A stretch of 64,000 bases of DNA from Oscillatoria nigro-viridis PCC 7112 (GCF_000317475.1 NC_019729.1:2432501-2496500); one strand, 5' to 3'; numbered from the stretch's first letter, positions 1-9,508 are shown. Made by a program: numbers and translations. The notes: generated by a model from the sequence alone, not told the origin.

Positions 1-609
1 TATTCTGAGGTGATATCGCTGGTTAAAGCAGAACAACCGGATATCGCCGTTTTTGTAGAAGTCAACTCATCTTGGGCAAAAGAGTTATCGGTTTTAAGCG
101 AAATTTTTCCTTACTCTTCTACCCAGCAAGAATCTGAGAGATTTGGCAGTGCAATATACAGCAGGCTGCCTTTAGAAAATTCTTCGGTTAAAGCTTTTTC
201 AAATCAAAGAAAGAGCTTGTCGGCGGATGTTAAATTTCAAGGTAAAATCATTTCTTTGATTCTTGCTCATCCCACTGTGCCGATCAAACAGCACAGTTTT
301 ATCAATCGCAACGAACAGCTAGCAGCCATCGGCGAGTATGCAGCCCAACTAAAAAATCCCGTGATTGTGGTTGGGGATTTAAATACCACAATGTGGTCGC
401 CATTCTACAAAAATATGGTAAAAACCGGAAATTTGCGAAATGCGCGATCGGGCTTTGGCATTTTACCGACTTGGCCGACTTTTATGCCGCTGGCTTATAT
501 TCCGATCGATCACTTTCTAGTCAGCAAAGAAATTGGTGTTTTGAAGATGCGTACTGGCCGCAATGTCGGTTCGGATCATTTGCCGTTAATTACAGATTTG
601 GTGATTTGA
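1..609 (+). CDS. Endonuclease/exonuclease/phosphatase (EEP) family protein, 5' end missing
   Basis: This is the C-terminal ~200 residues of an EEP-superfamily metal-dependent hydrolase (DNase I/exonuclease III fold). The reading frame is open to the first base of the window, so the gene begins upstream and the GTG at position 10 is probably internal. Visible family hallmarks are a Glu in FVEV near the start (metal ligand), GDLNTT (Asp and Asn of the active site) and GSDHLPL close to the C-terminus (catalytic Asp-His). Members in cyanobacteria often carry N-terminal membrane segments before this domain; that part cannot be seen here. The substrate (nucleic acid or phosphoester) cannot be deduced. 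Family call is firm, function is open. Confidence 0.85.
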   Translation, partial: YSEVISLVKAEQPDIAVFVEVNSSWAKELSVLSEIFPYSSTQQESERFGSAIYSRLPLENSSVKAFSNQRKSLSADVKFQGKIISLILAHPTVPIKQHSFINRNEQLAAIGEYAAQLKNPVIVVGDLNTTMWSPFYKNMVKTGNLRNARSGFGILPTWPTFMPLAYIPIDHFLVSKEIGVLKMRTGRNVGSDHLPLITDLVI

Positions 610-659
610 AGGAAGTTAAAGCAGTGACTGATTAGAAATCCGATATTTCATTATTTTTA

Positions 660-870
660 GGAACGGGCAAGATGCCCGTTCCACAATAAAACTGAATTTT
701 TGTGGAACAGGCATCTTGCCTGTTCTTCCCACAATAAAGCTGAATTTTTGTGGAACAGGCATCTTGCCTGTTCTTCCCACAATAAAGCTGAATTTTTGTG
801 GAACAGGCATCTTGCCTGTTCTTCCCACAATAAAGCTGAATTTTTGTGGAACAGGCATCTTGCCTGTTCT
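660..870. repeat. 48-bp tandem repeat with hairpin core
   Basis: Four copies of a 48-bp unit start at 701, 749, 797 and 845 (the last is partial), preceded by a diverged half-unit at 661-700. Each unit has the perfect palindrome GAACAGGCA-TCT-TGCCTGTTC followed by a spacer containing CCACAATAAAGCTGAA. The diverged first copy keeps pairing by compensatory change (GAACGGGCA-AGA-TGCCCGTTC). Related single hairpins occur at 7617-7638 and 7744-7765. It lies between a plus-strand and a minus-strand gene that converge, so it could act as a bidirectional transcript end, but no T-tract is attached. Confidence 0.9.
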
Positions 871-912
871 TGATGATTTGACAGTGCAATGAAAGTAATA
901 TATAATATAAAA

Positions 913-2583
913 TTATATGACTTTTATTCGGTCCAATTCTGCTTCTAAGTTCTCGATTAAATTATTTATTAACTGTAACTGGTACTGTTGAACATTCATA
1001 TTTAATGGCTCTTTGCTGTCTTGAAAACAGATAACTTTTCCAGCGATTTCCTTGTAGTGTTGCAGCATGGAAAAAGTATCGGTGCTAAAGCGAGCGAGAT
1101 AGTTTTTAGCAGCCTCGCTGCAAATTTCCGTTACTTGATTTAGATAAGCTTCGGACGATTCAGGCGGCTTTTCATTCCCAGTTCTTTTATTCAAAATATA
1201 GCTAGCACCGCCGACTACTGCGGCTCCCACAGGCCCGCCCAACAGCCAACCTAAGCCGGTGGCGATCGCCACTGGAGCCACTTCGCTGTCGATCGACTTT
1301 TGAGGTGGAGGTGGCGGCGGTTCCGGCAAGGTGACTTGCGGGGATGGAGGAAAGGAAATCAAAAGTGCGATCGGCTGTTCTTTCTCAAAGAATTCGCAAG
1401 CTTTATTTACCCATTCTGCGATGGTTTGCTGCTGATGTAAGACCTCTCGCTGAAATTTTAGCTTCCACGCATCAAAACTTCCTTCCTGGAGCGACAGCGC
1501 CATTTCCGATTGATACCGCTGCAAAAGTGTCGGCTGGTAAAGCCAAATCTCGAAATCGGAAACGCTGGCTTGAAAGCCTTTTGATATCAGTTTTTCAGCT
1601 TTTTGTTGAATTTCAATTTTGTCTTTGTGCTTTTTTTGAGCTGCGGCTATTTCTGCGGTGACAGTTTCAGCTTTAGCTCGGAGAGAGTGGCCAATTTTAG
1701 TAGCTATAGCTTCAATTCTGGGCAACTTAACTGTTAGTTGTTCCTGTTGAGCTGCCACAATACTTTGCAAAGCCGATTCAAACGCGGCAATTCCTGTAGT
1801 TTGGGCGGCCGCCACATCTCCTTTCAGCCTCGCCCTCAAAGCCGGCAAAGCATCGACGCGGTAGATATTGCTGATATTGTTCGGCAAGTTCGAGCGAAAA
1901 CTTTCGGCAACAAACAACAAGCGATTGTAAACTTGTTTTTGCTCGTCTGGTTCGAGTAGATTGAGAAAATTGGCAACAAAGAGTACAGTGTTGATGTTGC
2001 GATCGCTCAACCAATCTCTCAAGTTCTCCCGTTCGCCTAAAGTCATCAATTTCCGAGCATCTAAAACCTGCACAACTAAATCAGCCGTTAGCAATTTATC
2101 GCGAACCAAATTATCCTGTTCTTCGCGGTCATTGGTTCCCGGCAAATCCAGCAATTCCACACCGGTTTGCAGGAATGGATGGGGACAGTAAACATTCACG
2201 GCGGCCACATCATCCCGCATTTGTCTGGCGTCGTCAAGGATGGCGTAGCGTTTCAAAACATCAGTCCCCGGTTCGCTAATTTCCGTGCCGTCTTTCAGGG
2301 TAATTTTTGCGTGCAATTCCTCGCCGTAGTTGACATAAATGGCAGCACCTGTAGTGGGCACAAGGTCGATCGGCAAAGTACGATTTCCCAGCATTGCATT
2401 GAGCAAAGTTGACTTGCCGTAATTAAACGGGCCAAAGACAGCAATTTGAAAAGTTGGTTTGGCGAGATAGTTGCAGATTGAGGTGGTATCTCGATACAGT
2501 TGGGAGTTTTTGTCAAGTTCGAGAATACCGAGTGCTGATTTGAGATAGTCGGTCAGGTCTTGATAAATTTCGGGTCGTTGCAT
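913..2583 (-). CDS. Bacterial dynamin-like GTPase (second of a pair)
   Basis: A 556-residue dynamin-superfamily GTPase. The P-loop is GPFNYGKST (residues 51-59), followed by a Thr-containing switch (VPTTGAA), the DLPGTND G3 motif, and a helical region with predicted coiled coil. A proline run (PEPPPPPPQ, about residue 425-435) precedes a Gly/Ala-rich hydrophobic stretch (ATGLGWLLGGPVGAAVVGG) that fits a membrane-inserting paddle. Family members such as Nostoc BDLP bind and remodel membranes on GTP binding. It starts 14 bp after the stop of a larger dynamin-like gene on the same strand, so the two are almost certainly co-transcribed; paired bacterial dynamins often work as hetero-oligomers, which is inference here. 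Confidence 0.85.
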   Translation of the reverse strand: MQRPEIYQDLTDYLKSALGILELDKNSQLYRDTTSICNYLAKPTFQIAVFGPFNYGKSTLLNAMLGNRTLPIDLVPTTGAAIYVNYGEELHAKITLKDGTEISEPGTDVLKRYAILDDARQMRDDVAAVNVYCPHPFLQTGVELLDLPGTNDREEQDNLVRDKLLTADLVVQVLDARKLMTLGERENLRDWLSDRNINTVLFVANFLNLLEPDEQKQVYNRLLFVAESFRSNLPNNISNIYRVDALPALRARLKGDVAAAQTTGIAAFESALQSIVAAQQEQLTVKLPRIEAIATKIGHSLRAKAETVTAEIAAAQKKHKDKIEIQQKAEKLISKGFQASVSDFEIWLYQPTLLQRYQSEMALSLQEGSFDAWKLKFQREVLHQQQTIAEWVNKACEFFEKEQPIALLISFPPSPQVTLPEPPPPPPQKSIDSEVAPVAIATGLGWLLGGPVGAAVVGGASYILNKRTGNEKPPESSEAYLNQVTEICSEAAKNYLARFSTDTFSMLQHYKEIAGKVICFQDSKEPLNMNVQQYQLQLINNLIENLEAELDRIKVI

Positions 2584-2597
2584 ATTGTTGTTTTATT

Positions 2598-4676
2598 TCA
2601 TTTAGCGGATGCTAGGAAACATTGATATAGCGATTCAATACTCTGCGACTCGGCAGAAACATCAGCCTCCAATTTTTTCAACCGCTGCGATTCAGCCTGA
2701 CAATTAATCTCGCGAGATTCCTTTTGTTTGAGCAAATTATCTAACTCAGCTTTCCGAGAATTAATATCAGCATTCATGCGATCGCCCACTTCTCGCCCGT
2801 AAACATCAAAACACTCTTTCACAGCATCGTGAATCGGCTGCCACTGCTCTTGAGCCACCTGCGGCAGATATTTCACTAGCTCTTTTTTCGCCGCTTTCAC
2901 CAACTCTTTGCGAGCTCCGTCTGCTTGCAAAACCCCAACACCCAACCCCAACAAAGCCAAGTACAGCGGCCCTAAAACAATCCCCGTCAAACTAGCAAGA
3001 ATCGTACTAACGCTTAACACAGTAATTAAATTTAGCAGGATATTTTTCCAGTCAAAACCCGCTCCTGCCATTGCTACGCCTGCCAGATTTCCGGTCGTTA
3101 ACGAGAACAATCCCATCGCCCATTTTGCCCAAGCTGGCGAGTTATCTTCGTTCGAGTTACTGACTACTGCTGGTATTTTTTGACCCGTTAGTTTTTCGGT
3201 AATTTTTTCAGTCACTTTCGTGTAAGATGCTCCGTAATTTGCCGCACTTTGCGATAGCTGCGAAAAGGCTGAATTCATCTCTTGTTCTGCCGTGAGAGTC
3301 CAAGCTGCTAATTTGTCGTTGATGTACTGTTCTAATGCTTGTCTGAGCGATGCTTCAAAAGCTTCTCGCTTGCCTTGGCTGAAGAAATCCAGAAATCTCA
3401 GTTCCGGTTGATACCGCAAAAAGTCTGTTTCAAAGGTATTTTCTAATTTGAGAACGTAGGTGCGGAAAGAATCTGCGATCGCCCGCGATTTACTATCTCT
3501 AACTTCGATAATTTCTTGTTGAAATTCATCGCGAATCTGAGTCAGCTTTTTAAACTCCGGCTCAACTGAATTAATTTTTTCCTTCAACTCATTGACATCG
3601 CGATCGAGTAATGGTAGTCTGCGCCCAACAGCTTCGCGGACGCGAGCAGAAATTTGACGCGCCAGAGTCCTCGCCGGACGCAATTCTGAAATCGCCCTTT
3701 CCTGGGTCAAAAACGTATTCAGTGCCGCCATAAACTCGGGAAAACCAGTTCCTGCCAAGTCCGCATCCGGGTTTTTCATCCGCAACCTGAGCGCCTTAAT
3801 TGAGGTAATTGCAAACACTCGCTCGTCGTAAATATCGTGTCCTTCTGTTAAACAATATTCAGCCAAATTAGCTTGAAAAACCCGCCGCAGTTTCCCTTCT
3901 GCTTCTGCTAATTCTTCAGGATCGTCCGGGTCAATCAAACTTTCTCGCACCTGATCCCAAGCATTAATCAGAAAGAAAATGCTCAAGCCGCGATTTTTGA
4001 TGTAATTTTCTAGATAGCGTCTTTCACCCATTGTGCAAGGCTGAGTTGCCCTGAGTACAAACAAAATAGCGTGGCAGTTGTTGATGTAACCGAGAGATAA
4101 TTCATTGCGGGCTTCTGTATCGTTCAGTCCGGGACTGTCTACTATTTCTATGCCTTTTTCCAGCAAAGGTAAGGGATATTCTACTACGGCGCAATCGATA
4201 TCTGGAAATGCTGGTTTCTTTTCTTCTTCTAAGCGTTTTGCCTCAGCGGGGTCAATTGTGTAATTCTGTTTAAAACTTTTAAAATCTAGCTGTTTTGGGC
4301 TTTTGCCATCATTAAAATAAACGGTAACTTTTTTTTCGGAACCGTAGCGCAAAATCGTCAGCAAAGCTGTACAGGGATTGACATCGCTGGGCAGTAAGTT
4401 TTCGCCGATTAACGCATTGAGAAAAGTGCTTTTACCGCGTTTCATGTCGCCTAGCACTAGCAGCCGAAAGACTCCTTGGCGCAAGTTTTTACTGGCGACA
4501 TCAATGTCGGCGTTGTCTGTTTCTAAACCGAGTTTTCCCGATGCTTCTCCTCCTGCTAATTCTGATTGGTTGATGGCTGTCGCGATGTTGCTGAGGCGAG
4601 CGGCAATTTCTCGGCGGACGGCGGCTACTCGCTCTAAATCGTTGAGAAAGTTGCTAGTTTCTACTTTAAGGTTCAT
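2598..4676 (-). CDS. Bacterial dynamin-like GTPase (first of a pair), with membrane segments
   Basis: A 692-residue dynamin-superfamily protein. The P-loop GDMKRGKST is at residues 76-84, then LLPSD..PCTA switch, DSPGLNDT G3 motif and a G4-like FLINAWDQ. Long charged helices follow (about 350-500), then a hydrophobic block of some 70 residues with LILxxxL-type segments (about 515-585) that could be a paddle or two membrane helices, and a C-terminal coiled coil rich in Lys/Glu. It differs from its downstream neighbour in length and in the size of the hydrophobic block, so the pair is not a simple recent duplication. A small coiled-coil membrane protein lies 33 bp upstream on the same strand. 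Role: probably membrane fusion, repair or shaping; not provable from sequence. Confidence 0.85.
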   Translation of the reverse strand: MNLKVETSNFLNDLERVAAVRREIAARLSNIATAINQSELAGGEASGKLGLETDNADIDVASKNLRQGVFRLLVLGDMKRGKSTFLNALIGENLLPSDVNPCTALLTILRYGSEKKVTVYFNDGKSPKQLDFKSFKQNYTIDPAEAKRLEEEKKPAFPDIDCAVVEYPLPLLEKGIEIVDSPGLNDTEARNELSLGYINNCHAILFVLRATQPCTMGERRYLENYIKNRGLSIFFLINAWDQVRESLIDPDDPEELAEAEGKLRRVFQANLAEYCLTEGHDIYDERVFAITSIKALRLRMKNPDADLAGTGFPEFMAALNTFLTQERAISELRPARTLARQISARVREAVGRRLPLLDRDVNELKEKINSVEPEFKKLTQIRDEFQQEIIEVRDSKSRAIADSFRTYVLKLENTFETDFLRYQPELRFLDFFSQGKREAFEASLRQALEQYINDKLAAWTLTAEQEMNSAFSQLSQSAANYGASYTKVTEKITEKLTGQKIPAVVSNSNEDNSPAWAKWAMGLFSLTTGNLAGVAMAGAGFDWKNILLNLITVLSVSTILASLTGIVLGPLYLALLGLGVGVLQADGARKELVKAAKKELVKYLPQVAQEQWQPIHDAVKECFDVYGREVGDRMNADINSRKAELDNLLKQKESREINCQAESQRLKKLEADVSAESQSIESLYQCFLASAK

Positions 4677-4709
4677 GGGTGTTTCCTGATAGTTTCCTGC
4701 TTGTGATTT

Positions 4710-5063
4710 TCAAATTCTGTCTTCTTCAATAAACATTTTGTAAGCGATCCAAGCAATGCCTCCCACTATCAGCGCGGCTGCCAGCCAAGATGCTATGCGA
4801 ACTGCAACGATAACAGCAATGACAATGCCTGTAAATTGAGCGGCTGCTATAATTTTTCGGCGCCACTGTTTGAGTTTGCCGTTAACTTGGCTGTCTGGTT
4901 CTTGGTACTTGCTCGTTAGATATTCTGGCACTGAGCGGTCAATTTCGGCTTCTAGTTCGCGGAGCCGAATTTCTTGTTCTCGCTTCCGCAGTTCTTGTTC
5001 TTTGCGCCGGAGTTCTCGGGATTTGTTGTCAGGAGAATTCATAAATTTTAGCCTGTTTCCCAC
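4710..5063 (-). CDS. Small coiled-coil protein with C-terminal membrane segments
   Basis: A 117-residue protein not matching any family I recognise. Residues about 12-42 are a strongly charged heptad-like helix (RRKEQELRKREQEIRLRE), then a linker with Pro/Ser, then two hydrophobic stretches (AAQFTGIVIAVIVAVRIA and AAALIVGGIAWIAYKMF) ending in an acidic tail. It is the first gene of the minus-strand group that continues with the two dynamin-like GTPases, separated by only 33 bp, and so may be a membrane adaptor for them. A second ATG at codon 8 (MNSPDN) is an equally good start. Existence as a gene is likely; function is unknown. Confidence 0.65.
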   Translation of the reverse strand: MGNRLKFMNSPDNKSRELRRKEQELRKREQEIRLRELEAEIDRSVPEYLTSKYQEPDSQVNGKLKQWRRKIIAAAQFTGIVIAVIVAVRIASWLAAALIVGGIAWIAYKMFIEEDRI

Positions 5064-5223
5064 GGAAAAATGTGTTATTGATTGTCAATGTTGTGGAGCG
5101 ATAAGTTCTCTACGACTGTAACTCACATTTTCCCCCGTGTCGAGAAATGTTAAGAAATTTTAAAATGGCGCTCGACCAATTAAGCCGATCGCCCTACGCC
5201 CGCTTACTAGCCGCTGCAAATCA

Positions 5224-5751
5224 TCAATATCCTTCGGGGCCGATGGTAGTGCGATCGCACTCCGCTTCCGACAAATCAACCAAGCGCGATCGAAATAAGT
5301 TGCAGCCCGCTAATTGAGCTTTGCTTAACTTTGCTTTCTCCAAATTAGCTCGGCTCAAATCCGCATATCTCAAATCGGCATTCGTCAAATCTGCATTGTA
5401 CAAATCCGCACCTTGCAAATTGGCTTTCTGCAAATTAGCACCTTGCAAATTGGCGTGACGCAAATTTGCTCTTGATAAGTTTGCTCTTGATAAAGTTGCT
5501 TCCGACAAGTTAGCTTGATAAAGTTGAATGTCGCCCAATTCAGCATCTTGCAAATCAGTTTTATAAAGATTGGCTTGAGTCAAATTTCCGTAGGGCAAAT
5601 AAGCTCGCCTCAGAACGCTACCAGAAAGATTTATTTCTGTCAACTCTGCTTGAAACAAGTTATTTTCACTTAAGTCAACGGCGTTAAAGTTTCGCTGGCC
5701 CTCAGCATACTGAGCAAGCAATTCCTCAGCGCTTAGCTTTTGCATTTTCAT
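5224..5751 (-). CDS. Pentapeptide-repeat protein
   Basis: A 175-residue protein in which residues ~30-165 are almost continuous A(N/D)LXX pentapeptides (ANLYK, ADLQD, ANLSE, ANLSR, ANLRH, ANLQG and so on). Such repeats fold into a right-handed quadrilateral beta-helix. The N-terminal ~25 residues (SAEELLAQYAEGQRNFNAVDL) form the short helix common to cyanobacterial members, with no signal peptide. The repeat count is about 26. No enzymatic residues are expected; roles for this family in cyanobacteria are largely undefined. The gene stands alone between the dynamin cluster and a divergently transcribed SagB-like gene. Confidence 0.92.
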   Translation of the reverse strand: MKMQKLSAEELLAQYAEGQRNFNAVDLSENNLFQAELTEINLSGSVLRRAYLPYGNLTQANLYKTDLQDAELGDIQLYQANLSEATLSRANLSRANLRHANLQGANLQKANLQGADLYNADLTNADLRYADLSRANLEKAKLSKAQLAGCNLFRSRLVDLSEAECDRTTIGPEGY

Positions 5752-5972
5752 TCCTCATGACGACAGCTACTGCAGCCAATCCATAACAGTAATTAATGGT
5801 TATTATTCTGCGTATTTATACTTAGGTATCTTATTATGTTAAGCTTGTGTAACAACAGTCGCATTTTTTCTAAGATTTTTTTTATATTTGTAAATTTCTG
5901 CCGTGCTCGACCAGTAAGCGGTTAGTAATGTCAAGATCGATCGAGAAACCAAAGCGAATCCTCTACTGAAAT

Positions 5973-7511
5973 ATGCCAGAACATCCTCTCTCCATTGCTC
6001 AGCACTACCACGAACGGACAAAATACGACCCTGAAACCATTGCTGCTAAAAGTAAACAGCTAGATTGGACAGAGCAACCTGTGCCTTTCAAAGAATATAA
6101 AATTGGAGCGTATTTTGACCTCAAGCCTTATCTAAAAGACCTCTCGGAGGATGCCGATGCCGATCCCGATGCCGCTTGGTGGCATCGGTTATCTAGCTTG
6201 TTGCTGTGCAGCTACGGGTTGACGGCGAAAGTGCAGACGGTAGACGACAGCTACCTGTATTTGCGATCTGCACCGTCGGCGGGTGGACTCTACCCAGCAG
6301 AGATTTATTTAATCTCCCGTGGCACTGCCCAGTTGCCGGCCGGACTCTACAACTATCAGTGCAGAACTCATTCACTTGTTCATTTTTGGGACAGTCAAGT
6401 TTGGCCGGCATTGCAAGCAGCTTGTTTCCAGTCGCCAGCGCTAGAAAATACCCAATTGGCGATCGCCATTACCACTGTTTTTTTCCGTTCTTCTTGGCGT
6501 TACGAAGACAGAGCTTATCGGCGAATTTTTCTAGACACCGGTCATTTATTGAGCAATATCGAGTTAGCTTGCGCCGTCAACGATTACCGACCTCACCTGA
6601 TTGGAGGATTCGCCGACGAAGCTGTCAATGAATTACTTTACATTGACTCGGAGCAAGAAGGAGCGATTTGTGTAGTTGCTTTAGCCGACTTGCTAGATAT
6701 TGACCAAAACTTGCCTAAATTTAAAACAGCTTTGCCCGGAAACACCACGACAGATTACCCGAAAATTTCCGAAGGTCAACTGTTAAAATACCTCCACAAA
6801 GCCACGCATTTAGAATCAGACCCTACCGGATCTGACGGCTGGAAACTTGATGAAAGTGAAGGGGTACTAGAGGATAAATACAACTTTCCATTTTGTACTA
6901 AAGTTTCGACGGTCACTCCTTCGATTCCTTGGGGAGTAAACCTGGAAACTTTAGAAAACACTATGCTCAAAAGGCGTTCGACCCGTGCTTATACAGGTGC
7001 TTCTTTGAGCTTGGGCGAACTGCTAGCTATGCTGGATTTTACTTACCAGCCGCAGCACTATATCGACCAAGGATTAGACGGTTATCCAGACTATTTCGAT
7101 CTGAGTTTGATCGAGACTTTTATTGCCGTTTCGGGAGTGCATGGGTTAGAAGAAGGCTGTTACTATTACGCTCCGAAAGCTCAAGAATTGCGGCAAATTC
7201 GGTTTAAAAATTTCCGCAGGGAACTGCATTTTTTGTGTTTGGGGCAAGACTTGGGCAGAGATGCGGGGGCGCTGTTGTTTCATACGGCCGATTTGAACAG
7301 GGCTGTAGCAAAATATGGCGATCGAGTTTACCGCTATTTGCACATGGACGCGGGTCATTTGGGCCAGCGGTTGAATTTAGCAGCTATGCAACTGCGTTTG
7401 GGTGTCAGCGGTATCGGGGGCTTTTTTGACGATCGCGTCAATGACGTTCTAGGTATTCCCGCGGGTGAAGCTGTGCTTTATATTACAAGTCTGGGAAGAC
7501 CTCGATCGTGA
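5973..7511 (+). CDS. SagB/ThcOx-type dehydrogenase with two nitroreductase-like domains
   Basis: A 512-residue protein with two tandem flavin-dependent nitroreductase-fold domains. The first (about 60-240) contains RSAPSAGGLYPAEIYLI, typical of SagB-like proteins; the second (about 330-510) begins with the characteristic RRSTRAYTG and ends with GIGGFFDDRVNDVLGIP. SagB proteins oxidise thiazoline or oxazoline rings in azol(in)e peptides using FMN, normally beside a cyclodehydratase. No cyclodehydratase or precursor peptide gene is seen nearby, so the substrate here is unknown and the protein may be one of the stand-alone cyanobacterial members. The ATG at 5973 is used; no clear Shine-Dalgarno precedes it. 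Confidence 0.85.
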   Translation: MPEHPLSIAQHYHERTKYDPETIAAKSKQLDWTEQPVPFKEYKIGAYFDLKPYLKDLSEDADADPDAAWWHRLSSLLLCSYGLTAKVQTVDDSYLYLRSAPSAGGLYPAEIYLISRGTAQLPAGLYNYQCRTHSLVHFWDSQVWPALQAACFQSPALENTQLAIAITTVFFRSSWRYEDRAYRRIFLDTGHLLSNIELACAVNDYRPHLIGGFADEAVNELLYIDSEQEGAICVVALADLLDIDQNLPKFKTALPGNTTTDYPKISEGQLLKYLHKATHLESDPTGSDGWKLDESEGVLEDKYNFPFCTKVSTVTPSIPWGVNLETLENTMLKRRSTRAYTGASLSLGELLAMLDFTYQPQHYIDQGLDGYPDYFDLSLIETFIAVSGVHGLEEGCYYYAPKAQELRQIRFKNFRRELHFLCLGQDLGRDAGALLFHTADLNRAVAKYGDRVYRYLHMDAGHLGQRLNLAAMQLRLGVSGIGGFFDDRVNDVLGIPAGEAVLYITSLGRPRS

Positions 7512-7862
7512 GAATGAGTTAGTTGTTATTTGTCAGTAGTATTGCTTCACTAAGCCCAGGCGCATCTAAATTTTACAGTCAAGTTTGAGGAAATTAACAT
7601 CTTACACTATTCTCAAGAACAGGCTTTCTGGCCTGTTCCACAAACAGTGAAATTCTGTGTTCCACAAAGAGTGAAACTTTTGTGGGGTGGGCGTCCCGCG
7701 AATCATGGTTAATTGACCGGACATGATATTACACCGTTCTCAAGAACAGGCTTTCCGGCCTGTTCCACAAACAGTGAAATTCTTGTGGGGTGTCCCGCCC
7801 GCCCTAAAAATACAACTTAAATGCGAGACAGCTTACCTATTTAATTTACTCTTTTCCTATTA
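7512..7862. repeat. Gene-free spacer with duplicated hairpin repeats
   Basis: This 351-bp spacer between convergent genes has no supported gene. It carries two copies of a ~46-bp direct repeat (7610-7656 and 7737-7782) that differ at one base. Each contains the hairpin GAACAGGC-(6 nt)-GCCTGTTC (7617-7638; 7744-7765), related to the 48-bp repeats at 660-870. Between them, around 7704-7730, is a segment ATGGTTAATTGACCGGACAT that recurs with few changes near 43881-43910, so several dispersed repeats are nested here. Confidence 0.85.
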
Positions 7863-9248
7863 CTATTTGCCAATGCAAAACCTGCTAAATATTCGGTCGA
7901 GCACTGATTCTGTCACTTCTTCGCCCGTAACTTCCCCCAATGCTTGAATTGCCCCGCGCAAATCTATTGTCCAGAAATCTAAAGGCAATTTATTGCTAAT
8001 AGTATCCGTGCACTGTTCCAGAGAAATTTTAGCTCGGGTTAACGCCGCTGCTTGCCGCTGGTTGATTGCTAAGTCTGAGTTTGCTGCTTGCAAATTTCCC
8101 CCGCTGACGGCATCTAAGATTGCTGTTTCTAAGTCTTCTATGCCTCGATCGAGGGCGGCGGCTGCGGCAACTATTGGGTGAATTTCCGAGGAAAAAGGTA
8201 GTTCGGGGATGGTTTTTACTAAGTCAATTTTGTTGATAATTATAATTAGCTGGCGGTGCTTTACTTGTTCGTAAATTTCCGAATCGCCTTCCGTCCAACC
8301 AGATTCCGCATCAATTGTCAACAGCACTAAATCGGCTTGTTTTGCTGCGGCGCGCGATCGCTCAACGCCAATTTTTTCTACCTTGTCTTCGGTTTCTCGA
8401 ATGCCCGCAGTATCGAGCACCTGCACCGGAATTCCGCCCACAACTAGCTGGGATTCTACCACGTCCCGCGTCGTACCGGGCAAATCCGTGACGATCGCGC
8501 GATCGCTCTTACTCCACGCATTCAACAAACTCGATTTTCCCACATTCGGCCGCCCGACAATCGCTACTTTTAAACCAGTTCTCAACAATTCTCCGCGATC
8601 TGCGGTTGCCAAAATTGTTGACAATGCCTCCAAAACATGATTTATTTCCAAAGATGTTTTAGCTTCATCTAAAGGCGGCAAATCTTCCTCAAAATCAATT
8701 CTTGCCTCAATTTCTGCCAGCACGTCCAAACAAGTTGTTCTCAATTGGCGAATTGGCTGCGCTAATTTTCCTTGCAAACCGGCCAAAGCACTTTGTGCAG
8801 CAGCGGGCGATTTTGCTCCCACCAAATCTGCAATACTTTCAGCTTGAGTTAAATCGAGCCTTCCGTTCAAAAAAGCCCGCAGCGAAAACTCTCCCGGCCC
8901 GGCCAATCTCGCCCCATTTTCCAAACACAACTGCAAGACTTGCTGCACGGCCATAATACCGCCGTGACAGTGAAATTCGACCACATCTTCGCGAGTAAAA
9001 GAACGCGGTGCTTTCATGATTAGCAGCAAAGCTTCATCGACTAATTCTTGAGTTTGGGGGCGGCGGATGTGGCCGTAAAGAATGCGGTGAGACTCCCAAA
9101 TTTGCCGTCCTGGGGCGCAAAACAGAGTTTCGGCAATTTTTAAGGCTGCGGAACCGGAAACTCGCACAATGCCGACGCTGCCTTGTTGGGGAACTATGGC
9201 AGTGGCGATCGCTGCGATCGTTCCTCCTGTTGTTAATGATTCAGACAT
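7863..9248 (-). CDS. mnmE: tRNA modification GTPase MnmE (TrmE)
   Basis: A 461-residue MnmE, full length for the family. The N-terminal tetrahydrofolate-binding domain starts with [20 protein letters not shown]; the central G domain has the P-loop GRPNVGKSS, the G3 [10 protein letters not shown] and the G4 NKID; the C-terminus ends in the invariant FCIGK, whose Cys is required for activity. MnmE works with MnmG to install the (carboxymethyl)aminomethyl group on U34 of tRNAs. No mnmG is in the window. A short gene of unknown function lies 50 bp upstream on the same strand. Confidence 0.97.
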   Translation of the reverse strand: MSESLTTGGTIAAIATAIVPQQGSVGIVRVSGSAALKIAETLFCAPGRQIWESHRILYGHIRRPQTQELVDEALLLIMKAPRSFTREDVVEFHCHGGIMAVQQVLQLCLENGARLAGPGEFSLRAFLNGRLDLTQAESIADLVGAKSPAAAQSALAGLQGKLAQPIRQLRTTCLDVLAEIEARIDFEEDLPPLDEAKTSLEINHVLEALSTILATADRGELLRTGLKVAIVGRPNVGKSSLLNAWSKSDRAIVTDLPGTTRDVVESQLVVGGIPVQVLDTAGIRETEDKVEKIGVERSRAAAKQADLVLLTIDAESGWTEGDSEIYEQVKHRQLIIIINKIDLVKTIPELPFSSEIHPIVAAAAALDRGIEDLETAILDAVSGGNLQAANSDLAINQRQAAALTRAKISLEQCTDTISNKLPLDFWTIDLRGAIQALGEVTGEEVTESVLDRIFSRFCIGK

Positions 9249-9298
9249 TTTTGTTGTTCACACATTTAAAATTTCTCTCAATCTCCTGTTTTTGAGTA

Positions 9299-9508
9299 TC
9301 AGGCAATTGCTTGTCGGTATTCGAGGATATAAAGTTCTGGTTCGTCATTCAAAAAATTTAAATTACCGCCCTTTTGAGCAAGCTGCACGAGTTTCTGAGT
9401 CAAAGGGCAAAGGAGATTTTTTAATCTTTTTCCTGCGATCGCTAATTGCTCGCCGGCTTGGAGAGACAGGATAACTTGAATTAGGGATTCAACCAGTTGT
9501 ACGTTCAT
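9299..9508 (-). CDS. Short conserved-looking hypothetical protein
   Basis: A 69-residue protein starting MNVQLVESLIQVI. I chose the ATG at 9508 because GGAGG lies 8 nt ahead of it; the alternative GTG three codons upstream overlaps that ribosome-binding site. The protein is mostly helical with a hydrophobic N-terminal half and a short Asn/Glu-rich C-terminus (NLNFLNDEPELYILEYRQ). No family is recognised. The strong ribosome-binding site supports it being real. It could be co-transcribed with mnmE downstream. Confidence 0.6.
   Translation of the reverse strand: MNVQLVESLIQVILSLQAGEQLAIAGKRLKNLLCPLTQKLVQLAQKGGNLNFLNDEPELYILEYRQAIA

Noticed and set aside
616..889. Two short minus-strand frames with 16-residue repeats (GRTGKMPVPQKFSFIV)
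   Set aside because: They are translations of the 48-bp palindromic repeat; no start signal and the period is a multiple of three by chance.
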